DNA from: Chrysoperla carnea
Lineage: Eukaryota; Arthropoda; Insecta; Neuroptera; Chrysopidae
Reading direction: 5' to 3'
NCBI RefSeq assembly: GCF_905475395.1
Contig: NC_058337.1
Location: 66,360,368 to 66,424,367, forward strand
DNA: 64,000 nucleotides
Shown here: positions 25,561 through 38,936 of the stretch, in pieces
How positions within the stretch are numbered: position 1 is the stretch's first letter
Layout: the number at the start of each line of letters is the position of its first letter
Notes under the pieces: model-generated
Database searches by the model: none
Seen by the model: only the letters and a program-made list of their open reading frames with translations
What the model was told of the DNA's origin: nothing
Position numbers and translations under genes: made by a program

Positions 25561-27140
25561 ATTATTCCCGATTGTTACTGAACAAAATCTCAAATTAAAT
25601 TAAATGATAGTGACCAATATTCGGTGGCTTTTATTCAGCACACCACTAAAAATATAATTAGGGGGTTGATGATTGTGATTGTATATGAGTTGTAAACACT
25701 TGTTTTGGGGGTTGGTTTTGGATCATCACTTTATAGTTAAAATTTAATCATACAATTGTTTGTAAATATGAAGGTATTATATTGCATTTTTTGTGTTATT
25801 ATTGAAAAGAGATCGCAATATCTGATAATTATGTTTGTGGAATAAGGGTAGCTGTAAGTATATTAAGTTTTTATTAAAAAGGTGCAATTGCATCCCTATG
25901 TATTTTATAAACAAGTGTATATTGGATTCTGTGTGCTATGAAACATGAGCTGTGTTCAAACGGCTACAATCAGTTTCATTAAAATCATACATTAACTTGA
26001 AATTTAAAGATATTAAAAAAGCAATAAACTTGCATTTTAATTAAAAGAAATTCGATAGATTAGCAAATAAAAATTTATTTTTACCATAATTTTTGAATGC
26101 TAATCTATTAGTTTTGCATTTGGCTTTATATGGAAACATAATGATTCTATTTTTTGATATTTAATAATTTTTATATACCATGACTTTTTTGCAAGCCTGT
26201 AAAATAATAAAATGGATTCAGTGATATTAAAAATTCTACATTTGTATTGAATTCCGAAAGTCGAAAATTTTCGTCGTCATACAAGGGAGTAAAACAGAGG
26301 ATGCATAAATATCTTACAACAGTCTTATTTTCTAAATTTCAACATTCTATGGTCACTCATTTTTCAGATACGCACATGCTCAAGTACGTACGAATTTTTT
26401 TAAGAAATAATTTGGTACTCAAAATATTGCAGAAATTTTCTTCGGAAACTAATCGATGTAGAATATCAGATTTAAAATTCGAGATATAAATTGAGATAAT
26501 TTTTTTATTAAAAATTTTTAATATACAGATAAAATCGACAATCGACCTGACAATTTATCAATTGGAATTTTTGGTACTCAACGACTACTTATAAGGTAGT
26601 TTCTAAAATAGTGAATTTCATTTATAAATTCTGTTAGAACTTGGGAAAATTAAGAGTAAAATTTGTCGATATATACCATAGTTTTTAATGATACTTGATA
26701 CTAGATTTAGAGAAATAACGCGCTATAGCCAATTTCACCACTTTAAATGTATTTTTTGGAGATACGAGTGTCATTTGTTAAATTTTTCCTTGTATGATAA
26801 TATATATCATGCTTTTAACTAAGTTTGCCAAATTTTTGTAAATGTAAATTAGCCTTATTAACTACTCAACGCAAGCTTTAACAGCCTAAATTTATAAATT
26901 TAGCACCGCTAAGGGGTATTAAAAAATTTGCCTGCTTACAAGAGTAATTAATCAAAATGCATATACCGAGGAACGTCCGTTAAATTATTTGTTGATATAC
27001 TCTTTTTAAATACGGTTTTGAGTAAACGTTTAAATGAAGCCGTGTCGTATATAGATTGCATTGAAAAAGCATATTACTTTAATATTAATATGAGCTTTTT
27101 TTGCATATATGTTTGTACGATTGACTGTACAGGGCTGCAC
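25561..27140. other. Region upstream of Prdm13, no gene seen
   Basis: Contains the presumed Prdm13 5' region (minus strand). No coding exon is evident and I cannot point to a specific promoter motif with confidence. Confidence 0.5.
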
Positions 27141-27149
27141 ACATACAAA

Positions 27150-27515
27150 ATGATATATTAGCCGGAGCGCTGAGTGGCTTTTTTGAGTAAATATTTGAGG
27201 CACATTGAAAATATTAAAGTTGATAACTTGCGAATGTGTGGATGCTAAAATCGACAACCTGGCTGGGAGGTTGGGGGCATTAGTGACCTTTTAATTTGCA
27301 TTTTTTCCTATGTGAAAAATGTTCTGGAGACACTTTGAAACCTACACCATTTTAAAGTCTAATATTCAATCATACGAAATATCATTGCCTGGCATGATTT
27401 GGTGGGGGCTAAAATAGCCTGGCAGGTGATTTTAATTTGCAATTTTTCCTATGCAAAAAATGTTCTTGAGGCACTTTGAAAATAAAGCCATTTTAAAGTC
27501 TTATATTCTCTATTG
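27150..27515. repeat. Tandem repeat of about 141-bp units
   Basis: aatttgcattttttcctatg ... cattttaaagtcta at 27293 recurs at 27434 (aatttgcaatttttcctatg ... cattttaaagtctt). A weaker unit with tttgaggcacattgaaaat precedes at about 27190. Confidence 0.7.
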
Positions 27516-28300
27516 GTTTTAGTAACATTTTTGATAGTCCATTCTGTATTATGATGATTTTAGGGGTTGATTAACCATAACTGTGGGGCGGTTTTTAGCG
27601 CAAGTAGTAAATGATACTAAATGAAGTATTGTATTATTATAATATTAATATCACAATTTTTTTTGATGCTTTTGAGGGGGGTTATATATTTCATATTAAA
27701 TATATACTCCGCCTTATTGAAACCAAGCATTCGATATGGTTGTATGAATTGTGTGATGCAAGGTGAATTTGGTTCGAGATGAAATTCATCATGTGTTTGT
27801 GCATTCATCCCAATATTTGGTTGGTTAAAAGCACTTTTATTATTTTTGGTTGGATATGGTGTTTGAACTTGTTATAATATACGTTTTTAGTAACAAGTGT
27901 TTATGACAGCCAGTTTTCTTATGTTACACATGCGAAAAATGGTTTTGTGATCAACATTTTTTTTTGTAAATTGTGTAGTCAATTTGTCTGCGAAATGTTG
28001 GGCTGGGACAAAGTAAAATTTATTTTTGAAGTTAAGCTGATAATTCGGAATGCTTTAAAAGGTATAGTAAATTTTCTACGAAGAAATGTTTTAAGCAGGC
28101 ATACTCTACTATGCATATAATTAATTGTACAAAATGTAGGTTCGCTAGGTTGGGGACAGGGTCAACTTTAAAATCTTAAATGGACAATGGACACCCTATT
28201 TTTATTTCAGATGCTGATTCTCCATGTTAAAAAAAAGGTTATTTTACTCGAAAAAATTTTTTATAAGTATAGTTAACGCTATAATTGTAACAAATCTTTT
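27516..28300. other. Intergenic, nothing recognised
   Basis: No coding or RNA feature supported. Confidence 0.45.
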
Positions 28301-28559
28301 TCGTATCCTTCAACTCGCTTGCCCTCGCTTAGTCCGCCTACAAAATAACAACTTTACTCCCATCCCCTTGGAACCCTTTAAGAAGAATTGACTAAGTCTC
28401 ATACAAACTTTCAACCCTCATTAAAACCTTTAGAGGATTAATTTTCTGAAAATAGTCATATAGTAAACTTTTGTTTTGAACCATGAGCTCAAATATCATT
28501 TTTTACATTTCTAACTTTACAATTGACCAAAAATCCCTTCTTATAGTGCACCCTTATGT

Positions 28560-28664
28560 CATTTAAGAACATGTGTATAAAATTTCATGCTTGTAAATCC
28601 AGCGGTTTTAGCTGTGCGTTGATCGATCAGACAATCAGTTAGTCTCTTCTTTTATGTATGTAGA
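28560..28664 (-). mobile_element. 5' end of a Helitron-like element (truncated)
   Basis: On the minus strand a TC-start after A (28664) leads into catacataaaagaagagact and gatcaacgcacagctaaaac, matching the 5' end of the element at 35689. No 3' CTAG end is found. Confidence 0.5.
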
Positions 28665-28679
28665 TTTCAACTCCGAAAG

Positions 28680-30830
28680 TAACCTGTGTACAAAAATAAA
28701 CGCAAACAGTCTTTTCCAAAACTCTAGGACTTTAAAGTCCCGGAATGGAATTCAAGGTATAATATATTCCAACAAATTTTATTTTAATATACAGGTTGAC
28801 TTTTTTAAAAGTTTTCGTCCTTATAATTCTTAAATGAATTGAGAAAATCATAAAACTGTAAGACACGTTTCAGCGCATTATATAAGGGGAATGAACCATA
28901 TGATGACAGGGGTTTTTTTCATGGATAAACAGGAACCAACTTTGTTTTTATAAATAGAACTAGGTGCACATTTGCTGAAAAATAACACCATTTGTTTGAA
29001 AAATTTCATTCCTAGATATCCGTTTTCGATACCTGATTTTACGAGTTTTTAAGGATTAAAACTGTAAGAATAGTACTTACGTGTATGAAAATAAGTACAA
29101 AATTTCTATGCCCACTAAAAATAGTCCAATACGTGCTATGTCGGTTGATTTTTTTTTAATTTTCGAAATATATGGGTGGAAAATTTTTGAAAAATCAGCC
29201 TGTACATTAATTTTGAATAACCTTCTTTATTTTTATGAAAGTGAGCAAACGAAAGGTTTACGTAATTAAAAAATTCAATGCTTCTGGGCATAGCCTTATT
29301 CGTATATAAATATTGGAAAATACTAGAAGTGTTTTGGTTTTTTACATTCCAAATTTTCTTAAACAAAATGTGGCGAAAATTTTGAGTCCCGGTAAAAGCT
29401 AATAAATGAATAGAAATCCGATTTCTTTGCTCAGAATATATCCAAGTCACCACAACAAAAAAATTCGTTGGAAATCTTGAATATTCTTTATGTTATCAAA
29501 ACCTATTTGCACCATGTAATTGGATATTAAAAATTTCCGTATTATTTTAACTACACAAAAATGACATTTACATCAATTTTTAAGACTGATAGATCCTGAT
29601 TGATTGTTTATCCAGCTACAACATTGTATTCCTGCTTAAAGTATGGTATACTTACGTAGGTACCCTTTAAGTAAACAAGGTATGTGAATTAATACAGTTG
29701 TTTTTTTTTTTTTAGATATTTAGAATCAAACTACATTTCATCTATTCTTGCTCCCTTTTTATTTTATACAAAAACCAAACTGATCAAACAGAAATTAAAA
29801 CAAGTGTTGCAACTTATTTTTAGGCAATAGGACATTAAACGTATGGTTTTCAACCCCCCAAACGCATGTATTTATATGATTACACCACAGGGTATTTTTG
29901 TTATGTTAACGATATTTAATATCGTTATACTCTATTGAATCTCAGTTGGCTTTTAAATTAGATAAATATCTTTATTTAATGTTCTAATCAAAGGTTAACA
30001 GAGTAAAAATTATTTCTTTGTTGTTGGATGAAATTGTTGATAAAATCTTGGAAAATTTATTTATAATGTGGTTTTTTGTTGCCAATCAAAGATTTATCGA
30101 ATATTGTTATAGTACCTATCTACCAATGTATTTCAATAAAAAACTTCGTATTTCAATAAAAAAACTTCTAAACATTAGAAAATTTCCTAAACAATCCGTT
30201 TAAGAAAAAGTCATGAAAATTTAAATATCGATATAGTTCGATCTTAAATGAACATGCCAGCAAAAAAAATTTTGTAAATCTTCATACGTACAGCTTTTCC
30301 TTATTTTATCGATGCAATTTTTACTTATACAGCTTCAGAAATCGAAATTGCTGATCTGTCGAACAACTCAAATGCATGAAAAATCAGCCAACGCTTTCAC
30401 TTTGGATATTAGAATTATATTAGAGTTCTTAGGATTATAATTCAGAACTAGTGACTAGTTTAGGCAAAAAAAAAAAAACTAAAGAAGCCTAAAATTCCTG
30501 ATATTCTTAACCTAAATGAAAATCCCAAATCTTCAAATTCTCTAGAGATGGGAAATATTCCGTGAATTTTTTTACGGAATTAAAAAAAATAAAAAAATTC
30601 ATGAAAATAAATGTTCTAATACGAATACAGTCCACTTGTAAAAGAGTACTTATTTGTAACAGAGTTCAATAATTGGTAACTTTCTAGCCGCTCTTTCGAA
30701 ATTTCAAAAAATTTTCTATTTTCTCCCTCCTCCTTCTTATATTGTCCGGCAATTTTGATATAAAATTAGTCAATTATTTGAAATTACAAATTTTGAACCT
30801 ATCTTGTATATCGTTTTGAAGAAAATGGAA
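28680..30830. other. Intergenic, nothing recognised
   Basis: AT-rich sequence with only short non-protein-like open frames. Confidence 0.45.
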
Positions 30831-30839
30831 ACTTATGGT

Positions 30840-31290
30840 CTTGCCTAATTTGCACCCTCATGGGTAAACAAAGACATTTACGAAAAAATGTTTCAAACAA
30901 AAGTTGTATGTTTTTATAAGAAATATTTTTATTTTTAAACTTTTCTTGTATCTTACGGTTTACATGAAGGGTCCTACGGATTCCAGACGTAATTGACCTA
31001 TGTTGATCATTTACGAACTCAAATTCAATTTTGGAGCACGGTATAAAAATATCAGATCGATATCTCTTTTTGTTTTTGAGTTATCGTGTTTTTAGGCACA
31101 TAGACAGACGGGAGGACATACGAAAATGGACTAATTAGGTGATTTTATGAACACCTACATAAAAAATTTGTTCGCATCATCAATATTTCTAAGCGTTACA
31201 AACTTGGGACTAAATATATTTATATAAATTAATATATCTTGATATATATTACATATATTTAGGGTATAATGATATATATTTCATATATAC
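30840..31290 (+). mobile_element. TATACC MITE family, 5'-truncated copy
   Basis: Contains acgaaaaaatgtttcaaaca, gggtcctacggattccagac, ggactaattaggtgatttta and gcgttacaaacttgggacta, ending in duplicated atatatttcatatata. The left terminus is missing. Confidence 0.75.
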
Positions 31291-31299
31291 AAGGGTATA

Positions 31300-32320
31300 A
31301 ACGTATATGTATGCAGCAATTTTTCCTGACCGTGCAAAAAGTATTTATAAGACCTGCATAATTTTCTTAGTCTCTTTAAATTTGATGAAGGTTTCTTCCC
31401 TATCTTATTGTAAAAAGATGCGGTGTTACAGAAACTCAAATAACTTTCATGTTTTGATAAGTTTTTATGTAGGTACTTTTACCAATAATCGATCGGGAAA
31501 TTTGAATTATACAGGTTGCATGTAGAAATGAAAAACCTGCTTAGTCAAAATTAAAACCATGACAAATATATATGATATTGGTTCGCAATAATTTCCAAAA
31601 ATTTTTCAATTACATATGCAATTGTGTATTAATAAAATATTTAACCAAAGTAAAGTGTTGTCACGTGCTCGGCACATGTGTTTTGATTCACATAAACCAC
31701 TTTGAGATTCAATTATACATCAATGTATGTAAATAAATACATACAACAAAGCGTTATGTGCTATTTTAATAGTGCAAACTGTATTTAAACTAAAAATCGG
31801 ATAAGTCTGAATATACTATACAAAAAGAAATCATATAGTTCGCGGACGCATAGCTTTTCATATGTGTTCTGTGTGCTCTCCTGGAAAACTTCTTTTACAT
31901 AAGAAATTCTTTCACGGTTCTTGGAAAATTCAGTTAAAGAATTCCCACTAAAATATTTTTTTCATTTATTATTTAATGATCTTTCTGTTAGAATAATAAA
32001 AAATACGAATATCTACCAATTTGTAGATTTAGGGTGAATTAAAAAATTTGACGACCCCGTGAAATAGAACTACCGAAAATTTTGTGTAAGAAGTTGTCCA
32101 AGAGGACATTAAAAATAATTATTATCGAAAAATATTAGGTAACATTTTTTGCGTAAGTCTTCTCTACGAATCCAAGTTGGTCATGCTTAAGATATACATT
32201 TTAATCACGTCTAATTTTGCATTCAAAATCTTGTTTTAAATAGCTAATTTGGCCACTAAGGTAGAACACAAAAAATATTATTGCGAGCACAAAACTATCA
32301 TGGTAACGAAGGAAAAAGAT
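31300..32320. other. Intergenic, nothing recognised
   Basis: No supported feature. Confidence 0.45.
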
Positions 32321-32322
32321 CA

Positions 32323-33014
32323 GCTAAAGTCAAATCCGTTTGAAACTTCACGAGAAAACATGGTTTTATCTCAAAAATATGAGGTTTTTTGTCCTTTTAT
32401 TTTCTCGGCTTGTATGACTCTCCAAAAATCCGTTCTGGTCTATAATATTAATGGTATTTTTTTATATAAAATATTCGTTGCAAAATAAGATAATGTTTTC
32501 GCACAATGTTTGCGAAAATGAAAATATAAGGGCTTCGCAAAAGCCGATCGCGATCGGTAACGAAGCCAACTACGACTTCTACATAATTGTTAATCAAGTG
32601 GATGCATGATGAAACCGTGAAAACGCCAAGAAAAACGGCAACTTATGGTTATATGTTGTATCTCATACATTATAGTTTGTAAATTACCGTTTTTCTTTTC
32701 GTTTTCACGGTTTCGGAATGAATCTACAAGATTGATAACTATGCAAAGATTTTAGGACAACTTTTAAAGAAGGAAAAACTTTTAAATTTTTTTTAAATTG
32801 CCGTAGGATGTTTCGTTACCGATGTCGCACTGCTTTCCTGAAGTAGGTATTTTCGCAAAACTGTGCGGAAACATTATACCATTAAAGCAAAATTTGAGTG
32901 CAGAACGGATTTCCTGCGAGTCATACAAGCCGAGAAAATAAAATTCGAAAAACACGATATTTTCTTGATAAAACCGTGTCTTCTCGTAAAGTTTTGAGCG
33001 TATTGGACTTTAGC
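32323..33014. mobile_element. Long foldback element, arms of about 335 bp
   Basis: The ends gctaaagtcaaatccgtttg and ttttgagcgtattggacttt-agc are inverted. The symmetry continues through attttctcggcttgtatgac / gtcatacaagccgagaaaat, gatcggtaacgaagcc and the inner ccgtgaaaacgccaagaaaa / ttttcttttcgttttcacgg, around a centre near 32667. No transposase is encoded. Confidence 0.88.
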
Positions 33015-33019
33015 TAGTA

Positions 33020-33745
33020 ACATTTTTCAGTATTTTTAAATTCTAGAATTCTCTGTTTTTTAATCACTTTTTGGTTTCTTCTTATTCTCTCAAATTTTGA
33101 AAATTAAATAAAGTATATTCTTATTTAAAAAAAATTCTTCTGCAGATACGGGACCATAAAAAGAGATATATACTTGTACTAAGCTCTTACGACGCACATT
33201 GTATATAAAATAGTTTCAACTTTCTAGGGGTTTATTTAAATACTTTTTTTGATGGTATGATCTCAATTGGTTGGAAGAATATTCGATTAAAAACCATTGA
33301 TAAATAAATCTGTTTGGACGGGAATACTATCAGGTGTTTCACGTTATGAGTATTAAAGTACCATATTTTTAAGCTTTGATTAATCTTAACGTAATATATA
33401 CAAAAAGTTTATATTGAAAGCTTCATTACCTCGACAAGTGGAAAAAATAATTCTAGTATTGTAAAGATTGTTGCTGAAGAGAGGGATCAGTAGAAAATCC
33501 ATATAGTTGGCTTCAATGTGGTAACCAAAGAATTTATTGGGTTAATGCAAATGTGAAGCAAAAATGTATTTTTATTCAATCCGAGATTTTTGTCTTTAGG
33601 GTTTAGAAACTTTTTGGTGCCTCGCAAATGATTATATTTGAAACAAATTTGTGAATCAAAACTATAAATTTAATTGGACACAATTGGTGATAAATACTTG
33701 AAATAGAAATATTATGGTGGAAGCGACTATAAAAAGAGATAAAAT
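33020..33745. other. Intergenic, nothing recognised
   Basis: No supported feature. Confidence 0.45.
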
Positions 33746-33751
33746 AAAACA

Positions 33752-34216
33752 CAGTGTGTCGCATTTAAGATGATGACACCTTCATATTTTCGTTATTTAT
33801 AGGAATATCGATTTAAAATTTTTCGGTGATGGGTCACATCTTTTAACTGAAATCTGAACTTTAAAATCAGCCTACTATAAATTGACAAATAGACCCGATT
33901 CTTAATATTTTTTAGCGTCAGAGATGGTTTGAGACATCAAAAAAGAATTATTTGAAAAAGTTGCGTTGTATATCTTTTTATACCCATATACCGATTTTCA
34001 TTACAAAATTCGCATTTTTAATTTTTTTATTATTTTGGTCTTACAAAGTTTTTTTTTTAATTTTATTACTAATGTACTATGGAATGTAAAAAGTGGACAA
34101 ATTTAATAGTGTTATGTATTCAAATATCTCAATAAACTATAGTAATAATTTTGAGTGTCGATTTTCCAATAAATCACAAAAATATCGGGGTGTCTCATCT
34201 TAATTGTGATACACTG
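33752..34216. mobile_element. MITE with CAGTGTGTC...GATACACTG termini
   Basis: Imperfect terminal inverted repeats of about 28 bp: cagtgtgtcgcatttaagat and atcttaattgtgatacactg. The interior (tcattacaaaattcgcattt, attattttggtcttacaaag) resembles the larger element at 58222-59011. Termini of this form recall Tc1/mariner-type MITEs; that class is inferred. Confidence 0.7.
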
Positions 34217-35688
34217 AGTAAATGTGATTGAGTCCAAGGATTAAAAATTTAGCAAAATTTCGATTATTTTAGTAGACGTTTTGGAAAACTTAATTGATCT
34301 TAGGTTTAAAAAAAATTATCTAACAGGTATACTTGTCTATCTAGCTCTTGGTAGACTAGTCTATAGTTCTAGTATGAAGAAAATCAGTAAACAGCAGAAA
34401 GTTGTGTCTATAAATTATGTAAACCTTTTCCGTCTTTAATAAAATGTCCCAGATATCTTTCTTCAAAAACCGTTCGAATCAAGTAAAAGAAAACATTTTA
34501 CTTCAATTTACATTTAATTCGATGGTAAACTCTCAATGATCCCTACATGACAAAATTGATTACTTTTTGGCGACAACGAGAAGGGATTATACAACTTTTG
34601 GATGCTGGTTGATTAAAACGAATGTATGTACCACACAATAAATAGATTTTGCATAGATCATAGCAAGCGTAAAGGAACAAAAATTATTGTAGTTTGGTTT
34701 TTATACTTGCACCTGCGATCTCCGGAACTAATCAGTTCATAAAATCATCATAATCGTAAATTTAGTTAGGGATGAGGGAATACTTTTAATACCCTCTCAA
34801 ATTATTTATGTGTATGTGTATGTTGTATACATGTACTTAATATGTGGCACGCTTTACCAATTATTACAGCCGTACATGTTTTCAGTAGCGTACAATATGG
34901 TATTTTCAATTTATTTTGAAATTGTTTCAAAAGTGTCTAGATCATCGGGAAGTTAGTTTAACAGAAAACTGTTTTTCCTTAATAATTACTTTTTTTCTGG
35001 TTTATTGGATTCATTTTTCCATGCATTGCCATCCAGTTCTTATCTATTTTCTAAATGCAATTATCTAACTTAGCGGAAAGTTTAAAATTAGTTAAAACAT
35101 TTGACACGAATAGACATACAAGAAAGCAAGTTAATAAAAACGCAGTATTAAACAAATACATAAATTTGTAGATTTAGTTTATTGTGTTAGCAGGGGCTAA
35201 CACAAAGTGTCTGTTTTTTTGGTAGAATTTGGTCAAAATCTCATTATTTCAACTCTCAGAATAAAACGAGAATAGTATCTGTAAATATTACAGACTGGTT
35301 TACTGTCCTAAAAATAGTGACTCCAATTTAGATAGCATTGGCATTCATATCAAGAATTAGGATTCCTTCAAGCCTTGAAAAATAATTCTAGCCTGAGTTG
35401 AAAAATTTCTTATGCTTACTTTCAGAAATTTATTGAATTTTTTTTTTTTTTTTTTTTTTGAAATCGTTAATTGGTTTTGATCTTAATTAAAATAAAGGAT
35501 AAAGAAAACAAAATCGAAATAATCAATTAATTTTCATAACTTTTAAGGTTAAAGTTTCTTGTAGATGTGATTCCTAAAATTGTTTTGAAATCTATAACAA
35601 ATTTTGTTAATAGCTCAGTATTATATGCATTTTATTTGAAATTTTAGATGACATTAAATTTTAAATCCAACTCGAGTTCCTCTAATAA
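34217..35688. other. Intergenic, one poly(T) tract
   Basis: Nothing recognised except a T-run of about 20 near 35440-35459. Confidence 0.45.
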
Positions 35689-36136
35689 TCTTTTATACAT
35701 ATAAAATGCTTTTTCCTGAATGACTGACTGATGGATCAACGCACAGTCTAAGCCGCTGATCATAGAGATCTGAATCATAAAGGATGTGTTCTTTGTATGA
35801 CGTAGGCATCCGATAAGAAAGGATTTTCCGAAAATCTACGTGAAAAACGGGCACAAAGTTTGTATGGGACAACGTGATTCCTTGGTCCAATCTAATTCAA
35901 ATTTTGCATAAACATTCTTTAACAGAATTGATGGAAGACGTGTTTCGTATTTTATTGAAACTCATCGCTGGGGTAAAAAAGGTGTAGAAAGCTATTTTGG
36001 TGGTGATTTGCATCGAACTTAATATCAATACTCTTTAGCGCTTTTGATTTAAATTACATTTTATTTAAAAAAAGGGTGAAGGCTATAACTCGGTGGCATT
36101 TACTTTTACCAGCGAAGCGGGTAGGTATCAAGCTAG
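35689..36136 (+). mobile_element. Candidate non-autonomous Helitron
   Basis: Starts TCTTTTATACAT directly after A and ends ...CTAG directly before T, the A^TC...CTRR^T arrangement of Helitrons. No terminal inverted repeats or target duplication are seen. A subterminal segment (ttaccagcgaagcgggtagg) can form only a weak stem. The 5' end matches the fragment at 28664. Confidence 0.5.
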
Positions 36137-36800
36137 TAAACAATATTATTCCTTACAAAAATATATAAATAAAATTTATATTGCGGCGTCTATGAATAAG
36201 GATAAACTGTCGACTTACTACACATACAATGTAAACCTATATATTCGAAGGCCTTTTTATATTAATATTAAATTCGTATTGTATATTAATAAAATAATAT
36301 ATAAATATGAACACAAAATCAGATAACCATACCATAATGATTTTATATGCACTGCTATATGTATATATATATGTACGTAGGGCAAACTATTCGTAGAGCA
36401 TGGCTAGTTTCTATAAAAACTTAAACCAAAGTCTATTGTTATAAATTTATTTAATTCTATTGTTAGTAAAATATCAAGAGACAAAGATAGAGTTTTTTTT
36501 GTTCGCCACTTTTTAAAATAACAAATATTTTAATCCAAAATAATTTTTTTTTATTTAAATTTGTGTGCTTCAATGGATTTACAAGTTTTTTTAATTTTAA
36601 GTTGGGGGTTTCATTCAATGTTTTTATCAATTTAATTTTAGAATTCAAAATCAGGTGCTTTATATTTAAAAGATGGAAAAATCAGACGTAGTTTAAAATT
36701 GTTTACGTTTATCGTAATTGGGAACGCCTTATTTCAATTATTCTGTACGTTTAACTTTAAGGTCAAAATTTTTCTCTCTACAGTGACGACGGTGACAGTT

Positions 36801-37013
36801 CCGTCGCAACAAAATTAATTTAATTGATAGTTGTGATGGGCTAAGGTAGTGCATGGTATATGCTTGAAGGAGGTGCACTCAGCCTCTAAAATTGAGTAGC
36901 TGATAAATGAAATTATCAGTGGAAAGGTGGTAAAACACATATGGTATCACAATGGGCTCTTTAGCTTAAGTGTGTCCTTCGTGGACAGACAATATAACCT
37001 AACCTAACCTAAT
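36801..37013 (+). mobile_element. Telomere-tailed SINE, 5'-truncated copy
   Basis: The body (gtcgcaacaaaattaattta, agtgcatggtatatgcttga, gctgataaatgaaattatca, aacacatatggtatcacaat) matches the copy at 60806-61107 and ends in (CCTAA)3-like taacctaacctaacctaa. Flanks ggtgacagtt (36791-36800) and ggtgacggtt (37014-37023) are a likely target duplication. The tRNA-like head is lost. Confidence 0.85.
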
Positions 37014-37023
37014 GGTGACGGTT

Positions 37024-38936
37024 GTAAATTAAGAGGCAATAAAATTGCAACATAAATGCAGAATCAGCTATTGTTGGAATTGAAATCGGGTAACTATACC
37101 GAGCTACATAGAATTATAGGACGTTATCAAAAAATGTGTAGAGGTAGTTGACAAATTTCTCCAAGAAGTAGTCCCCGTAGACATAGTTGATAAAATTCCT
37201 CGCTTATGTGTCTGATTTCAGGCTTCGCATCCTTATTAGTTTCCGTTTCTTCTATTCATATTTTATTTACCATTGATTGCTTCTATAATTATCATAATCT
37301 TTGATTCAAGACATTCCGGATGAAAGCATCTTATATCGGAAAGCGATAGGCATTAGGGATACATAATGATTGATATGAATCCAATTCTAAGCCGACATGG
37401 TAATTTTGTGAATTTTAGAATTATTTTAAATGTGGTCTATCAATAAAAGTGTACACTTAGATACTGTGAGACCTACATAAAATATTCGCATGAGGTCTGG
37501 GAACGGTAAACTAAGATAAAGACGAGAAAATTGAAAAACGAATTTATCGTCATGCTATCCATGCAATTCACTCGCATCTGCCGTTTATGCTGCACCCATT
37601 CCTTCCGAGGTAGAAACGAGAAAATGAACTACCCAAATCCTTGAATTTTTACTTCATTTAACTATAGTGAAATTATACTAATGAATTCATTAATATTTGT
37701 TGAATAAGCATCCTAGAGCCTACTATAAACAAACCTGCAACAGTTTACCATTAAAATACAGCATTTTTAAACATTTTTAAATATTTTTTATTGGCTAATT
37801 CATCTAAAAATACAATCATGAATAAAATATTATACACATTTTCTTTCAAAAAGAATCAAAATAAAACAATTGGTCATAAAATTTCTTTTTATAAAAAACA
37901 AAATTCACAAAATGGTGTGTAAGTGCTCTTTTTTTTTTTTTTTTAGAAAATTTGTTTATTTTGTCCAAAGTAGTTTTTCCATTTTAAATATTTTAATATT
38001 TATATTTATTGCCAAACAATGTTGAGTTTATCTGTAAAGGAAAATAGAATTAGATGCTGATTTTGAAAATGAAAATACCACAGGTTTAGAATGTATAACA
38101 TGAAAAAAATGCATAACAGATATCTGCAGAAAATTAATATTACAGGCTGATTTTGAAAAAGAAAATATCACAGCGGAATGGAGCTATAGGATCTCAATTT
38201 TTAAAGTTAATTGTTGGTTAGGGTTAAGCAGTGGTTGCCGTTAAATCTATTTGAACGAGACTTTTTGAATACCATACTATTTATTTTTTAGCTTTGATTG
38301 TGGTATTTAATAAAGATCTTTTAAAGTTTTGAAATATATATCTTTAGGGATAAAAGAGATGCAAAGAGTGTTGTTGGAAAGGAGCAAAAATGTTCATAAA
38401 AATGACTCTATTAAAAACTTGAGACTCCTCATATTGACATCCTCTAATTAGTAAAGTGCTGGTTAAGTTCTCTATATAATTTTGTGTGAAAAAATTGGGG
38501 AAAATAGCTGAGGAGCCATCCCTTTTTTGAGTTAGTATAGGCACCGAATACAATCTATATTTAAAAATTGTCACCGCGTTCAATGACAAAACTCATTCTT
38601 ATCACAAAGTTTATTGACAGTTCTTATAGTTAAAAATGTAATAGAAGACAGAATAAACCACGTTTATTTCTGTTCCCACCTTAAGAACATTTTACCACGC
38701 CAATAGGAATTAATTTCTATGTAGCTTATACAATTGGTGAGAAAGACTGTTCAACTTGTTCCTTTTTCAATTTGTATTTGTATTCGTATAACAGGAGGGA
38801 TCTAGTATCTACCTTTTGTGGGATCATAAAAGGTAAACAGCTTATCAATTAATAGTAAATCAATCAAAATCTGTGGGAACAGATAATGTTAAAGAAACAA
38901 TTATATGTTTACCATAAAATATATTTTTTTATAAAA
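37024..38936. other. Region downstream of RSPH3
   Basis: No gene recognised. A short motif (gctgattttgaaaatgaaaa) is repeated at 38053 and 38147. Minus-strand AATAAA candidates for RSPH3 lie near 38661 and 38609. Confidence 0.45.
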
